DNA of 38,469 bases, taken from assembly GCA_018334055.1 (NCBI GenBank), contig JAGXSS010000098.1:1-38469 (forward strand), given 5' to 3'. The notes below the pieces were generated by a model, which did not search any database, was not told the DNA's origin, and worked only from the letters and a program-made list of their open reading frames with translations. Below, one piece after another: positions 1 through 9,343 of the stretch. Source of the DNA: Peptococcaceae bacterium (GTDB taxonomy: Bacteria > Bacillota > UBA994). Within the stretch, counting starts at the first letter, position 1, and each line of letters begins with the position of its first letter. The translations under genes and the position numbers were made by a program.

Positions 1-1
1 T

Positions 2-78
2 GCGCCCGTAGCTCAGCTGGATAGAGTAACGGACTACGAATCCGGTGGTCGCAGGTTCAAATCCTGCCGGGCGCGCCA
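2..78 (+). tRNA. tRNA-Arg (anticodon ACG)
   Basis: A complete cloverleaf is visible. The acceptor arms GCGCCCG (2-8) and CGGGCGC (68-74) pair perfectly, followed by discriminator G75 and an encoded CCA (76-78). The T arm is GCAGG-TTCAAAT-CCTGC. The anticodon loop reads CTACGAA with ACG at 36-38, which decodes CGN arginine codons after A34-to-inosine editing. It lies upstream of tig and is separated from it by a terminator. Confidence 0.95.
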
Positions 79-119
79 CTGTAATTTTTTAATTGTTTTT
101 TTGGGTGTTTTGGGTTACT

Positions 120-147
120 AAGCTTACCATTGTGGTAAGCTTTTTTT
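120..147 (+). terminator. Rho-independent terminator downstream of tRNA-Arg
   Basis: Perfect 10-bp arms AAGCTTACCA (120-129) and TGGTAAGCTT (133-142) enclose a 3-nt loop and run into a T tract (141-147). It should end the tRNA transcript before the tig promoter. Confidence 0.8.
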
Positions 148-157
148 GTGCTATAAT
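130..157 (+). promoter_or_regulatory. Candidate sigma-A promoter for tig
   Basis: A consensus -10 box TATAAT lies at 152-157. The best -35 candidate is TTGTGG at 130-135 with 16-bp spacing; it matches the consensus only in TTG and lies inside the terminator hairpin. The -10 is convincing, the -35 is weak. Confidence 0.5.
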
Positions 158-211
158 GTAGTGGTCAATCGCGACCCTGTAAGAACATAGCCATTGAGGA
201 GGACTACACTT

Positions 212-1519
212 TTGAAAACGGATATGAAGAATCTAGAGAACAACAGACTGCAAATTGAGGTCACGGTGGATGAGGCCGAAGTAGCCGAGGCCCTGCACGG
301 TGCTTACAAGAAAGTTGTCGCCAAAGTAAACATGCCCGGGTTTCGTAAGGGCAAGGTGCCTGTGCAAATTTTGGAGGCTCGCTACGGGGCAGCGGTATTG
401 CATGATGAGGCCCTCGATATCCTTCTGCCCAAGGTCTACGAGCGCGTGCTGGTGCAAGCGATGGTCAAACCTATTAGTCGCCCCGAGGTCGAGGTCGTCC
501 ATTTTGCCCGTGGCGAGAACGCACAAATTAATTTCGTGCTGGAACTTTTACCCGAAATTAACGTACAAGAATATAAGGGCATTGCCGTGAGCAAGCCCCG
601 GGTGTTGGTGAGCGAAGAGCAGGTAGAGAACGAGTTAAAGAAACTTGCCGAGCGCCACGCTCGTCTGGTAGACATGCCGGAGGATACGCTCGCGGTGGGC
701 GATACCGCGGGGATAGACTATGTTGGCAGTGTGGACGGCGTGCCGTTCGCCGGGGGCGAGGCTGCCGGGCAGACCCTTGAAATTGGCTCCGGCAAGTTTA
801 TCCCGGGGTTTGAAGAACAACTGGTAGGCATGGCTTGTGGCGAGGAGCGTACCATCGCCGTCACCTTCCCTGCTACCTACCACAGTGCAGAACTAGCCGG
901 TCAGCTGGCCAACTTTAAGGTAGTGCTGCATGATATTAAGCGCAAGCAACTGCCAGTCATAGACGATGATTTTGCCAGGGAAATTTCGGAGCATGATACC
1001 CTCGCCGATATGTTGGCAGAAATTCGCGCCAACTTAGAGATGGTAGGCGAGAACAATGCCAAAAAGCGCATAGAAAACGAAGTTGTAGCTACAGTAGTAG
1101 AGGGCGTCGTTCTTGATGTGCCCAAGGTGTTAGTCGAGGAAGAAATGGATTCTATGCTGGAGGACATGTCCGCAAGTCTTTCGCGTAGCAAACTAAAGCT
1201 TGAGCAATATCTAGAATATCTTGGTAAGACCAAAGGGGCCCTGCGGGAGGAGTTTAGGGACTCTGCCGCGAATAGGGTAAAGACGAGGCTCGTCCTCGAG
1301 AAAATCAGCGACCTTGAAAACATTACCGTGGAGGATGCGGAAATAGAAGCATACTTGGCGGCCATGGGACAGGGCGCGGGGAAGAGCGCGGTCGAGGTAG
1401 CCGAAATCCTGCAGAAGAGGGGCCAGTTCGAGGCCGTGCGTGCCAGCATCATCACCGGAAAGACCATTGACTACTTAGTAAGTGTGTCGGTGGTGAAAGA
1501 AGACCAGGAGGTAGAGTAA
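212..1519 (+). CDS. tig: Trigger factor (ribosome-associated chaperone, peptidyl-prolyl isomerase)
   Basis: Trigger factor binds the ribosome exit tunnel near L23 and shields nascent chains in the cytoplasm. The N-terminal domain carries the ribosome-docking signature GFRKGKVP about 40 residues in, followed by an FKBP-type PPIase domain (roughly residues 150-245) and a long helical C-terminal chaperone domain. I place the start at TTG 212 because GAGGAGG (196-202) sits 9 nt upstream and the product then begins [11 protein letters not shown], like family members. A TTG at 194 overlaps that ribosome binding site, and ATG 224 is too far from it. The length of 435 aa is normal. The gene ends one base before clpP, so the two are probably co-transcribed. 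Confidence 0.96.
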   Translation: MKTDMKNLENNRLQIEVTVDEAEVAEALHGAYKKVVAKVNMPGFRKGKVPVQILEARYGAAVLHDEALDILLPKVYERVLVQAMVKPISRPEVEVVHFARGENAQINFVLELLPEINVQEYKGIAVSKPRVLVSEEQVENELKKLAERHARLVDMPEDTLAVGDTAGIDYVGSVDGVPFAGGEAAGQTLEIGSGKFIPGFEEQLVGMACGEERTIAVTFPATYHSAELAGQLANFKVVLHDIKRKQLPVIDDDFAREISEHDTLADMLAEIRANLEMVGENNAKKRIENEVVATVVEGVVLDVPKVLVEEEMDSMLEDMSASLSRSKLKLEQYLEYLGKTKGALREEFRDSAANRVKTRLVLEKISDLENITVEDAEIEAYLAAMGQGAGKSAVEVAEILQKRGQFEAVRASIITGKTIDYLVSVSVVKEDQEVE

Positions 1520-1520
1520 G

Positions 1521-2108
1521 ATGGGTTTGATACCCTTTGTAGTTGAACAGACTAGTCGTGGGGAGCGCAGCTACGATATTTTTTCGCGACTGCTCAAGGA
1601 TAGGATCATCATCCTCGGTAGCCCCATTGACGACCATGTGGCCAATCTCATCGTGGCGCAGCTTTTGCACCTAGAGGGTGACGATCCCAGTAAGGACATT
1701 GACCTCTATATCAACAGCCCCGGTGGGCATATTGATTCCGGCTTGGCCATCTACGACACCATGCAATTTATTAAGTCTGACGTGCGCACCATCTGTATCG
1801 GCATGGCGGCCAGCATGGGAGCGGTGCTCCTCGCCGCCGGTGCGCCCGGCAAGCGCATGATACTGCCAAATGCGCGCGTAATGCTCCATCAACCCCACGG
1901 CGGGGCTCAGGGCCAAGCCGTGGATATCGAAATACAGGCTAGAGAGATACTCCGGATGCGTGAGTCACTTAATAAGATTCTCTCTACCCACACCAATCAA
2001 CCACTAGAAAAAATCGCCAAAGACGTCGACCGCGACTATTGGATGACAGCCGAGCAGGCCAAAGATTACGGTCTGGTGGATGAAATCTTAGTTAAGCGCA
2101 AGAAGTAG
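1521..2108 (+). CDS. clpP: ATP-dependent Clp protease proteolytic subunit
   Basis: This is the tetradecameric serine protease chamber that degrades substrates fed by ClpX or other Clp ATPases. It has 195 aa, the usual length. The catalytic triad is readable: Ser98 in GMAASMG, His123 in MLHQPHGG and an Asp near residue 172 in the DVDRDYW region. An AGGAGG site lies at the very end of tig, about 9 nt before the ATG. It stands between tig and clpX, the standard order, so protease and its unfoldase are made together. Confidence 0.97.
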   Translation: MGLIPFVVEQTSRGERSYDIFSRLLKDRIIILGSPIDDHVANLIVAQLLHLEGDDPSKDIDLYINSPGGHIDSGLAIYDTMQFIKSDVRTICIGMAASMGAVLLAAGAPGKRMILPNARVMLHQPHGGAQGQAVDIEIQAREILRMRESLNKILSTHTNQPLEKIAKDVDRDYWMTAEQAKDYGLVDEILVKRKK

Positions 2109-2126
2109 CCGGGAGGAGGCCGTTTC

Positions 2127-3392
2127 ATGGGGAAGTTTGATGATCGAAACGCCGTCAAGTGCTCCTTTTGCGGTAAGACGCAGGAACAAGTCAAGAAGCT
2201 CATCGCGGGACCGGGAGTCTATATCTGTGACGAGTGCGTGGAATTGTGCATGGAGATTGTGGAAGAGGAAGCGCATCAGGGCCAAGAGGTTGAACGCAAG
2301 GAGATTCCTAAGCCGCATGTTATCAAGGAGTTTCTGGACCAATGGGTCATCGGTCAGGACGATGCCAAACGTGTTTTGGCGGTGGCCGTGTACAACCATT
2401 ACAAACGCATCTATGCCGCACCGAGCAAGGGTGAGGATGTCGAGCTAACCAAGAGCAATATCGCCCTCATCGGGCCGACCGGTGTGGGTAAGACGCTCTT
2501 GGCGCACAGCTTGGCAAAAATACTCAATGTCCCCTTCGCCATTGCCGACGCGACTTCGCTCACCGAGGCCGGTTATGTGGGGGAAGATGTCGAGAACATC
2601 TTGCTCAAGCTCATCCAGAACGCCGACTATGACATCGAGCGCGCCGAAAAGGGTATTATCTACATTGACGAAGTCGACAAGATCGCTCGCAAATCAGATA
2701 ACCCCTCGATAACCCGCGATGTGTCCGGCGAAGGCGTGCAACAGGCCTTGCTCAAAATTCTCGAAGGGACGGTGGCCAGCGTGCCCCCGCAGGGCGGGCG
2801 CAAGCATCCCCATCAAGAATTTTTGCAGATTGACACGACGAATATTCTCTTTATCTGTGGCGGAGCTTTTGACGGCCTCGAGAAAATCATCGAGAACCGC
2901 ATCGGCAAGAAGGCTATGGGTTTTGGAGCGGATGTAAAGTCGCGGGCGGATACCCCCATTGGCGAGTTGCTTAGGCAGGTGCTGCCGACCGACCTGCTCA
3001 AGTTTGGCTTGATACCAGAGTTTGTCGGGCGCATACCGGTCATTGCGACGCTTGACCGCCTGGATGAAGATGCTCTCGTGCGCGTTTTGACCGAGCCGAA
3101 AAATGCCTTGGTCAAGCAGTACACCAAGCTTCTGGACTATGACGGGGTAGACTTGGAGTTTAGAGCGGAAGCGCTAAGGGCTATTGCTAAGGAAGCCATA
3201 AAGCGCAACACCGGGGCGCGGGGGCTGAGGGCCATTATGGAGAAAATTATGCTCGCCGTGATGTATGATGCTCCTTCCCGCACCGACATCAAGAAGTGCA
3301 TAATTACTGAGGAAGTCATTCTACAAAACGAACTACCCATCTTGCTCACCGAGAGCACCAAGCCCCGCAAGAAAAAAGACGTCACTGCCTAA
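2127..3392 (+). CDS. clpX: ATP-dependent Clp protease ATP-binding subunit ClpX
   Basis: ClpX is the hexameric AAA+ unfoldase that partners ClpP. The N-terminal C4 zinc finger has Cys12, Cys15, Cys34 and Cys37, followed by Walker A GPTGVGKT (about 116-123) and Walker [11 protein letters not shown]. The length of 421 aa is typical. The ribosome binding site GGGAGGAGG lies 7-8 nt before ATG 2127. The first arm of an inverted repeat begins 11 bp after the stop codon and could act as a weak terminator or attenuator before lonB. Confidence 0.97.
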   Translation: MGKFDDRNAVKCSFCGKTQEQVKKLIAGPGVYICDECVELCMEIVEEEAHQGQEVERKEIPKPHVIKEFLDQWVIGQDDAKRVLAVAVYNHYKRIYAAPSKGEDVELTKSNIALIGPTGVGKTLLAHSLAKILNVPFAIADATSLTEAGYVGEDVENILLKLIQNADYDIERAEKGIIYIDEVDKIARKSDNPSITRDVSGEGVQQALLKILEGTVASVPPQGGRKHPHQEFLQIDTTNILFICGGAFDGLEKIIENRIGKKAMGFGADVKSRADTPIGELLRQVLPTDLLKFGLIPEFVGRIPVIATLDRLDEDALVRVLTEPKNALVKQYTKLLDYDGVDLEFRAEALRAIAKEAIKRNTGARGLRAIMEKIMLAVMYDAPSRTDIKKCIITEEVILQNELPILLTESTKPRKKKDVTA

Positions 3393-3402
3393 AAAGAAAT
3401 AG

Positions 3403-3470
3403 CCGCCCATGTTTTTTTTCTCACCCTACGCACAAACTAACAGCGAGGTGAGCAAAGTGAACATGGGCGG
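3403..3470 (+). promoter_or_regulatory. Inverted repeat spanning the clpX-lonB gap and the lonB start codon
   Basis: Perfect 11-nt arms CCGCCCATGTT (3403-3413) and AACATGGGCGG (3460-3470) enclose a 46-nt loop. The right arm contains the proposed lonB ATG (3463-3465) and is followed by TGTTTTTTAT. The lonB ribosome binding site GAGGTGAG lies in the loop. It could be a long-loop terminator for clpX or a translational control structure for lonB; the sequence alone does not decide. Confidence 0.55.
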
Positions 3471-5115
3471 TGTTTTTTATGTGGTACAAGTGTTTTTTGC
3501 CGTGGTCATTGGCCTTTACTTTCTCAACCTATTGCGCTCGCAGCAGGGCAATAAGGTCGCTATCGAAAAAGAGTCACGCAAGGAGATAGATAGGTTAATT
3601 AAGCTGCGCCAGATTTCTCTGACCGAACCTCTCGCCGAGAAGACGCGCCCGGCGTCATTTGCTGACATCATCGGCCAGAACGATGGCATCAAGGCTTTGC
3701 GTGCGGCCATCTGTTGCCCTAACCCCCAGCACGTCATCATTTACGGGCCCCCCGGGGTGGGGAAGACTGCTGCCGCTAGACTGGTACTAGAGGAAGCCAA
3801 GAGGACTAAGGGCTCACCATTTGGACGAGACGCCACCTTTACTGAGCTTGATGCCACTACCGCCCGCTTTGATGAGCGCGGGATTGCCGACCCCTTAATT
3901 GGCTCGGTGCATGACCCCATCTACCAGGGGGCAGGCCCTCTCGGTATGGCCGGTGTTCCCCAGCCGAAGTTCGGTGCGGTCACCAAGGCGCACGGCGGCA
4001 TTCTTTTCATCGATGAGATCGGCGAGCTGCATCCCGTGCAAATAAATAAGCTCCTCAAGGTTCTTGAAGACCGCAAGGTGAAACTAGAGAGCGCCTACTA
4101 TTCTTCCGAGGACACCAATATCCCCAGTCACATCCATGACATTTTTCAGCAGGGCTTGCCGGCAGACTTTCGCCTCGTGGGGGCCACCACCCGTGCGCCG
4201 GAAACCATCCCCCCCGCCATACGCTCACGCTGTCTAGAGATTTTCTTTCGTCCGCTAAGGAGTGAGCAACTCGGCTTCATTGCCAATAACGCAGCCTTGC
4301 GCATTGGTGTTGAGCTAGACGATGCCGCCCGTAGCCTCTTGTCCCGCTATGCCCATAACGGCCGCGAAGCCGTCAACATCATTCAGATCGCCGCCGGGGT
4401 GGCAGGGGGCGAGGGCCGGGCCAAACTCTGTGCGCCAGACATCGAATGGGTCATCAACTCCACCAACTGTACCGCCCGCCATGAGCCCAAAATTCAGAGC
4501 GAACCACAGGTGGGCGTGGTCAATGGCCTGGCGGTGTTTGGACCTGCTTTAGGTACTTTGCTGGAGCTTGAGGTGGCGGCATCCCCCACTAGAGGTCCTG
4601 GCACCGTCAAAGTGACGGGTATCGCCGAGGAGGAGGAGATAGGCACCGCGAGCCACCTCATCAGGCGCAAGAGCATGGCACTAAGCTCGGTAGATACCGT
4701 ACTCACGGCGCTGCGTGGCGTGCTTGATGTCGACCCCTATGGCTTTGACATCCACATAAATTTCCCCGGCGGTACGCCGGTAGATGGCCCCTCCGCCGGT
4801 GTGGCAATGGCGGTCGGCATTTACTCGGCTGTCAAGAAGATACCCGTAGATAATTTCGTGGCCATGACCGGGGAATTGTCGGTGCGGGGGGTGGTCAAGG
4901 CCGTGGGTGGTGTCGCTGCCAAACTTGAGGCCGCTAGCTTGACTGGAGTTAAGAAGGTGGTTATACCCTACGAAAACTGGCAAGAGAGCTTCGCTCATAT
5001 CGAGGGGGTGGAGGTAATTCCCATCAGGCACATCAGGGAGGCCTTGACGCACTGCCTGGTAGAAAATACCCCTCCCCCCATAGAATTAATTCCGGCAATG
5101 CAGTGCCTGCACTAG
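3463..5115 (+). CDS. lonB: Membrane-anchored ATP-dependent protease LonB
   Basis: This is the Bacillota LonB type, a membrane-tethered AAA+ serine protease associated with sporulation in Bacillus. An N-terminal transmembrane helix (VFYVVQVFFAVVIGLYFLNLL) is followed by Walker A GPPGVGKT (about residue 95-102), a helicase-like AAA module, and a C-terminal Lon protease domain with catalytic Ser in VDGPSAGVA. I place the start at ATG 3463, because GAGGTGAG (3445-3452) is about 10 nt upstream and the protein then begins MGGVFYV just before the helix, as in relatives. A longer reading from 3409 would put 18 unrelated residues in front. GTG 3457 is a less likely alternative. The length is 550 aa. 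Confidence 0.93.
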   Translation: MGGVFYVVQVFFAVVIGLYFLNLLRSQQGNKVAIEKESRKEIDRLIKLRQISLTEPLAEKTRPASFADIIGQNDGIKALRAAICCPNPQHVIIYGPPGVGKTAAARLVLEEAKRTKGSPFGRDATFTELDATTARFDERGIADPLIGSVHDPIYQGAGPLGMAGVPQPKFGAVTKAHGGILFIDEIGELHPVQINKLLKVLEDRKVKLESAYYSSEDTNIPSHIHDIFQQGLPADFRLVGATTRAPETIPPAIRSRCLEIFFRPLRSEQLGFIANNAALRIGVELDDAARSLLSRYAHNGREAVNIIQIAAGVAGGEGRAKLCAPDIEWVINSTNCTARHEPKIQSEPQVGVVNGLAVFGPALGTLLELEVAASPTRGPGTVKVTGIAEEEEIGTASHLIRRKSMALSSVDTVLTALRGVLDVDPYGFDIHINFPGGTPVDGPSAGVAMAVGIYSAVKKIPVDNFVAMTGELSVRGVVKAVGGVAAKLEAASLTGVKKVVIPYENWQESFAHIEGVEVIPIRHIREALTHCLVENTPPPIELIPAMQCLH

Positions 5116-5129
5116 CGGGCATTTTTTTT
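5097..5129 (+). terminator. Rho-independent terminator at the end of lonB
   Basis: AATGC-AGTGC pairs with GCACT and GCATT, with a 3'-side bulge, and is followed by eight T residues (5122-5129). The lonB stop codon (5113-5115) lies inside the hairpin. Confidence 0.65.
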
Positions 5130-5200
5130 GTGGCGTATACTATGCTTACACTAGTAGATTACCGGTAGAGTGCCGGCACTAAGGTGATCAGGAGGTATTA

Positions 5201-7537
5201 ATGACATTGGAAGGACAATTAGTGATTCTACCGGTCCTGCCGCTCAGGGGTTACATGGTATTTCCGCATAGCATTGTGAATTTAGATGTAGGACGGGAAC
5301 GTTCTATGAACGCCATCAACGCCGCCATGAGTGCGAATGGCCAGATACTTCTCGCCACCCAGACAGATGTGAACATCGAAGAACCAACACCGACAGAGCT
5401 TAATCGCATGGGGACGCTTGCCGTCATCAAGCAGGTCATAGCCATGCCCGGCGGCAGTGCGCGGGTCTTAGTCGAGGGCTTGAGTCGCGCTAGCATAGAG
5501 AGCATCGGCCAGACCGAGCCCCACCTGACTGCGGAAGTGATGGTGCTTAAAGACGCCTCCGAGGTTTCCGTGTACATGGAAGCTCTGGTGCGCAATGTCA
5601 TGGAACTCTTTGAGCAATATGTGAAGTCAGGCAAAAAAACACCCCCCGAAGTGTATGCCGCCATCAGCGCGATAGACGAACCGGGATATCTCGCTGACTC
5701 CATAGTGGCTCATCTCAACCTGAGCATCGAAGACAAACAGACTATTCTTGCGGCCGTCGATGTCAAAGAAAGGCTGGAGAAACTCCGCGAACTTATTGCG
5801 CGGGAAATAGAGATTTTAGAAATTGACCGCCGGCTTAACAATCGCGTGCGCAAACAAATGGAGAAAAACCAACGGGAGTATTATTTGCGTGAGCAAATGA
5901 AAGCTATACACAAGGAACTCGGGCAGAAAGACGAACGGGGGGCAGAGGCTCTGGACCTGCGTGAGAAGATGTCTACCCTCAAGCTGCCCCCAGAGGTTGA
6001 GGAAAAATGCACCAAGGAGCTAGAGCGGTTGGAGCGCATGCCGCCTGGCATCGCCGAGGCCGTGGTGGTGCGCAACTACCTAGACTGGGTTCTGGCGCTG
6101 CCGTGGTCGAGTATGACCGAAGACTCCCTCGACATCGCCGCGGCAGAAGACATACTTAACGAAGACCATTACGGCCTAGAGAAGGTCAAGATGCGAATCC
6201 TCGAGTATTTGGCGGTGCGTCAGTTGACGAGCAAGCTCAAGGGCCCCATCTTGTGCCTGGTCGGGCCGCCGGGAGTGGGTAAGACCTCCCTAGCGCGCTC
6301 GGTCGCGCGGGCCCTGAACCGCAGCTTTGTGCGTATGTCGCTCGGCGGGGTGAGGGATGAAGCCGAAATTCGCGGGCATCGCCGCACCTATGTGGGGGCT
6401 ATGCCCGGACGGGTCATTCAGGGACTGAGGCAGGCTAAGACGCGTAACCCCGTGTTTTTGCTGGACGAAATAGATAAAATGAGCACAGACTTCCGTGGTG
6501 ACCCCTCGGCCGCCTTGCTCGAGGTCTTAGACCCAGAGCAGAACCATACCTTCGCCGACCACTACATTGAGATACCCTTCGACCTTTCGCAGGTGCTCTT
6601 TTTGACCACCGCTAATTCTCGCTACAGCATCCCCCGACCACTGCTCGACCGCATGGAAATAATTTATGTGTCAGGTTACACGGCTGAAGAGAAGCTGCAG
6701 ATTGGCAAGAGGCACCTAGTACCTAAGGCGCTACTTTCTCACGGATTAAAGCCTGAGCAATTGTCATTTTCGGAGACAGGGCTAAGTAAAATCATCAATG
6801 AGTACACCCGCGAAGCCGGAGTGCGTAGTTTTGAGCGCGAAATAGCCACGGTCTGCCGTAAAGTTGCCAAGGAGATTGTCTCGGGCAAAACCAAGCAGGC
6901 GCCGGTGACCAATGCTAAACTGCATAAATTCTTGGGCGCCCCCCGCTACAGGTTTAACCCCGCGGAACAGCATGATGAGGTGGGGATTTCCACGGGGCTT
7001 GTCTGGACCGAAGCAGGTGGCGACACCGCCACCATCGAGGTCACCGTGATGAGCGGCAAGGGCAATCTCATCCTCACCGGCCAACTGGGCGAGGTGATGC
7101 GCGAATCGGCACAGGCGGCCTATAGCTACGTGCGCTCGCGGGCGAAAGAGCTTTTCATCGACGGCGACTTTTACCAAGACCGTGACATTCATGTGCATGT
7201 GCCCGAGGGGGCCATTCCTAAGGACGGCCCGAGTGCCGGCATAACCTTGGCAACCGCCTTAACCTCCGCCTTGTCGAAGCGTCTGGTGCGCAAAGATGTG
7301 GCTATGACAGGCGAGATTACCCTCCGCGGTCGGGTGCTCCCCATCGGCGGGCTCAAAGAGAAGCTTCTGGCCGCCCACCGCGCCGGCATTAAGACCGTAC
7401 TCGTGCCCAAGGACAACAAGCGCGACCTCGATGAGGTGCCAAAAAACATTCTGCGCCGCCTTGACGTACGGTTGGTGGAAAGTATGGACCAGGTGTTAGC
7501 GGTGGCGCTAGTCGCTGAGGTACCGGCCGATGCTTAA
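5201..7537 (+). CDS. lonA: ATP-dependent protease La (LonA)
   Basis: This is the cytosolic hexameric Lon protease that removes misfolded and regulatory proteins. The 778 aa match family length. In order there are a LON substrate-binding domain (about 1-210, beginning [14 protein letters not shown]), a coiled-coil linker, an AAA+ module with GPPGVGKTS, and a protease domain with catalytic Ser in KDGPSAGIT and catalytic Lys in [10 protein letters not shown]. An AGGAGG lies about 7 nt before ATG 5201. The gene follows the lonB terminator, so it probably has its own promoter: a TATACT at 5136-5141 is a possible -10, but I see no good -35. The 3' end overlaps ysxC by 8 bp. Confidence 0.97.
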   Translation: MTLEGQLVILPVLPLRGYMVFPHSIVNLDVGRERSMNAINAAMSANGQILLATQTDVNIEEPTPTELNRMGTLAVIKQVIAMPGGSARVLVEGLSRASIESIGQTEPHLTAEVMVLKDASEVSVYMEALVRNVMELFEQYVKSGKKTPPEVYAAISAIDEPGYLADSIVAHLNLSIEDKQTILAAVDVKERLEKLRELIAREIEILEIDRRLNNRVRKQMEKNQREYYLREQMKAIHKELGQKDERGAEALDLREKMSTLKLPPEVEEKCTKELERLERMPPGIAEAVVVRNYLDWVLALPWSSMTEDSLDIAAAEDILNEDHYGLEKVKMRILEYLAVRQLTSKLKGPILCLVGPPGVGKTSLARSVARALNRSFVRMSLGGVRDEAEIRGHRRTYVGAMPGRVIQGLRQAKTRNPVFLLDEIDKMSTDFRGDPSAALLEVLDPEQNHTFADHYIEIPFDLSQVLFLTTANSRYSIPRPLLDRMEIIYVSGYTAEEKLQIGKRHLVPKALLSHGLKPEQLSFSETGLSKIINEYTREAGVRSFEREIATVCRKVAKEIVSGKTKQAPVTNAKLHKFLGAPRYRFNPAEQHDEVGISTGLVWTEAGGDTATIEVTVMSGKGNLILTGQLGEVMRESAQAAYSYVRSRAKELFIDGDFYQDRDIHVHVPEGAIPKDGPSAGITLATALTSALSKRLVRKDVAMTGEITLRGRVLPIGGLKEKLLAAHRAGIKTVLVPKDNKRDLDEVPKNILRRLDVRLVESMDQVLAVALVAEVPADA

Positions 7538-8117
7538 GATAACTTCGGCCGAAATTATCGTCTCAGCCCTGCGCCTCGCCCACATGCCCACCGACGCCCT
7601 GCCCGAATTGGTGCTCCTTGGGCGCAGTAACGTCGGCAAGTCCTCCTTAGTGAATGCCATGCTTGGCAGGAGGGCTATGGCCCGCATCAGTTCACGCCCC
7701 GGCAAGACGCGCCTTTTAAACTTTTACCGCATCAATGAGCAGTTTTATTTAGTTGATGTGCCGGGCTATGGCTATGCTCAGATTCCGCAGACGGAAAGAG
7801 CCGCTTTGCGCGAGCGGCTCTACGACTACCTCACCCAACGCCAGCAAATTCGCCTCGTGCTCCAGCTGGTCGATTTTCGCCACCTGCCCTCTAAGGACGA
7901 TGTCCTCTTCCATGCCTTGATTCGAGACAGCAAACTGCCATTTCGTGTGGTGGCCACTAAGGCCGACAAGGTGGCGCGCTCCCAACACCGCCTCCATACA
8001 CAAAAATTACTCAAGTTCCTCTCCCTCGAGGAAAGTCAACTCATCATCACCTCCTCACAAGAGAAGAGCGGCCTCGACCTCCTCTGGTCGAGCATCCTCA
8101 CCCACCTCCCGCAATAA
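7530..8117 (+). CDS. ysxC: Ribosome biogenesis GTP-binding protein YsxC/EngB
   Basis: This is a TRAFAC-class GTPase needed for 50S subunit assembly. The GTPase motifs are clear: G1 GRSNVGKS (31-38), G3 DVPGYGY (about 76-82), G4 TKAD, and a G5-like SS near the C-terminus. The 195 aa are typical. The start lies inside the end of lonA (8-bp overlap), which suggests translational coupling; the lonA-ysxC pair is common in Bacillota. Confidence 0.95.
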   Translation: MLKITSAEIIVSALRLAHMPTDALPELVLLGRSNVGKSSLVNAMLGRRAMARISSRPGKTRLLNFYRINEQFYLVDVPGYGYAQIPQTERAALRERLYDYLTQRQQIRLVLQLVDFRHLPSKDDVLFHALIRDSKLPFRVVATKADKVARSQHRLHTQKLLKFLSLEESQLIITSSQEKSGLDLLWSSILTHLPQ

Positions 8118-8182
8118 CCCCCAAACAAAAGACAAACAAAAGGGACGGGTCTTTCATCATCATATGACAGGGGTTGGGGAAG

Positions 8183-9178
8183 ATGGGGTTAAAAGTAGTG
8201 CTAATCTACGACATAAAAATTGAAGCACAGGAAAGCGAAGGCGAACCTCCCGACCGGTACGCCGAATTAGACTCCGAAAGTACAATCATCGCTATTGATA
8301 GCGCTCTCACGCAGGGCGGACATACCGTCACCCGCATTCCCGGGGGGCCAAGTGCTCTTGTACCACTACAGCGTGGCAATTTCGACCTTGCCTTTAACAT
8401 CTGCGAAGGCTACAAAGGAAGAAATCGCGAAGCGCACATGCCGGCGGTCTTAGAAATGCTCGGTATTCCCTGCATCGGTTCGGATGTCCTGTCGCTGGCC
8501 ATCTGCCTTGATAAACCGACCACGAAAAAAATACTGCTCCACCACGGTTTGTTGACTCCGCCGTTTCAGGTCTTCGACCAAGCTAGCGACCTTCTAGGGC
8601 CAAACCTGCGGTTTCCCTTGATGGTCAAACCAGCGCACGAGGGCTCGTCCATGGGGATTGTGGGCTCGTCAAAGGTAGTCGACGAAGGAGCGCTCCGGCG
8701 GCAGGTGGATTTTGTCATCAGCAACTATCACCAACCCGCTCTGGTTGAGGAATTCATTGTGGGGAGAGAGTTTACGGTGGGCATTCTTGGCAACGGATGC
8801 TCGCGACGCACCCTGCCCATCTTGGAAGTGGATTTCACCCATGTTCCCGCAGGTTTTAATTGCATTTATACCTATGAGTTCAAGAAGAACTATACGGCGC
8901 GTCATCACTTCTTGTGCCCGGCCCCTATTGACGCAGCTCTGGCCGAGTGCCTGCGCCAGACGGCACTGCAGGCCTTTGCCGCTCTCGGGTGTCGCGATTT
9001 TGGCCGGGTGGACTTTAGGCTCAGTCAGGCTGGGCTGCCCTACATCATTGAGGTCAACCCCTTGCCAGGCCTGGCCCCCGGCTACAGCGATTTCCCCGTT
9101 TCGGCCGAGGTGGCGGGCTACACATTTCCAGGGCTCATCAATGCCATCGTCGATAACGCGCTGCGACGCTCTTTCTAG
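8183..9178 (+). CDS. D-alanine--D-alanine ligase-like ATP-grasp protein
   Basis: The protein resembles Ddl, which joins two D-alanines with ATP for peptidoglycan. The central ATP-grasp shows FPLMVKPAHEGSSMGI (phosphate-binding lysine and flexible loop), LVEEFIVGREFTVGI, and a metal-binding end VDFRL...YIIEVNPLPGL. The N-terminal part is not that of a standard cell-wall Ddl: it starts MGLKVVLIYDIK and continues with an acidic stretch. It may be a paralogue with another amino-acid substrate. I prefer ATG 8183, with AGGGGTTGG about 5 nt upstream; TTG 8174 is possible. The 65-bp gap from ysxC holds no clear promoter, and a strong terminator follows. Family is confident, substrate is not. Confidence 0.8.
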   Translation: MGLKVVLIYDIKIEAQESEGEPPDRYAELDSESTIIAIDSALTQGGHTVTRIPGGPSALVPLQRGNFDLAFNICEGYKGRNREAHMPAVLEMLGIPCIGSDVLSLAICLDKPTTKKILLHHGLLTPPFQVFDQASDLLGPNLRFPLMVKPAHEGSSMGIVGSSKVVDEGALRRQVDFVISNYHQPALVEEFIVGREFTVGILGNGCSRRTLPILEVDFTHVPAGFNCIYTYEFKKNYTARHHFLCPAPIDAALAECLRQTALQAFAALGCRDFGRVDFRLSQAGLPYIIEVNPLPGLAPGYSDFPVSAEVAGYTFPGLINAIVDNALRRSF

Positions 9179-9191
9179 CGAGAATCAATTA

Positions 9192-9225
9192 CCCCCACCA
9201 TGCCAATTGGCAAGGTGGGGGTTTT
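9192..9225 (+). terminator. Rho-independent terminator closing the first gene block
   Basis: Arms CCCCCACC (9192-9199) and GGTGGGGG (9214-9221) continue inward through an A-A mismatch into TGCC-AATT-GGCA, and are followed by TTTT (9222-9225). It separates the housekeeping block from the CRISPR-Cas operon. Confidence 0.85.
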
Positions 9226-9252
9226 GTCATCATAGACATAAATAGCAAAATA

Positions 9253-9281
9253 TTGGCTCGAAAATTCAAGATAGATATGGT
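9253..9281 (+). promoter_or_regulatory. Candidate promoter of the cas operon
   Basis: TTGGCT (9253-9258) and TATGGT (9276-9281) are separated by exactly 17 bp, each matching four of six consensus bases. They lie in a distinctly AT-rich stretch between the terminator and cas3, about 60 bp before the cas3 start. This is the best candidate in the only sizeable gap before the operon. Confidence 0.4.
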
Positions 9282-9343
9282 AGGATAGTTGGCAAGAGGC
9301 TCTGTTTCTTCCATTATGAAGGGAATGCGAGGAGGTCAGGGGA

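Noticed and set aside
5131-5200. A defined lonA promoter or heat-shock operator
   Set aside because: TATACT at 5136 lacks a -35 partner, and I see no CIRCE or CtsR-type repeat, so I did not annotate it.
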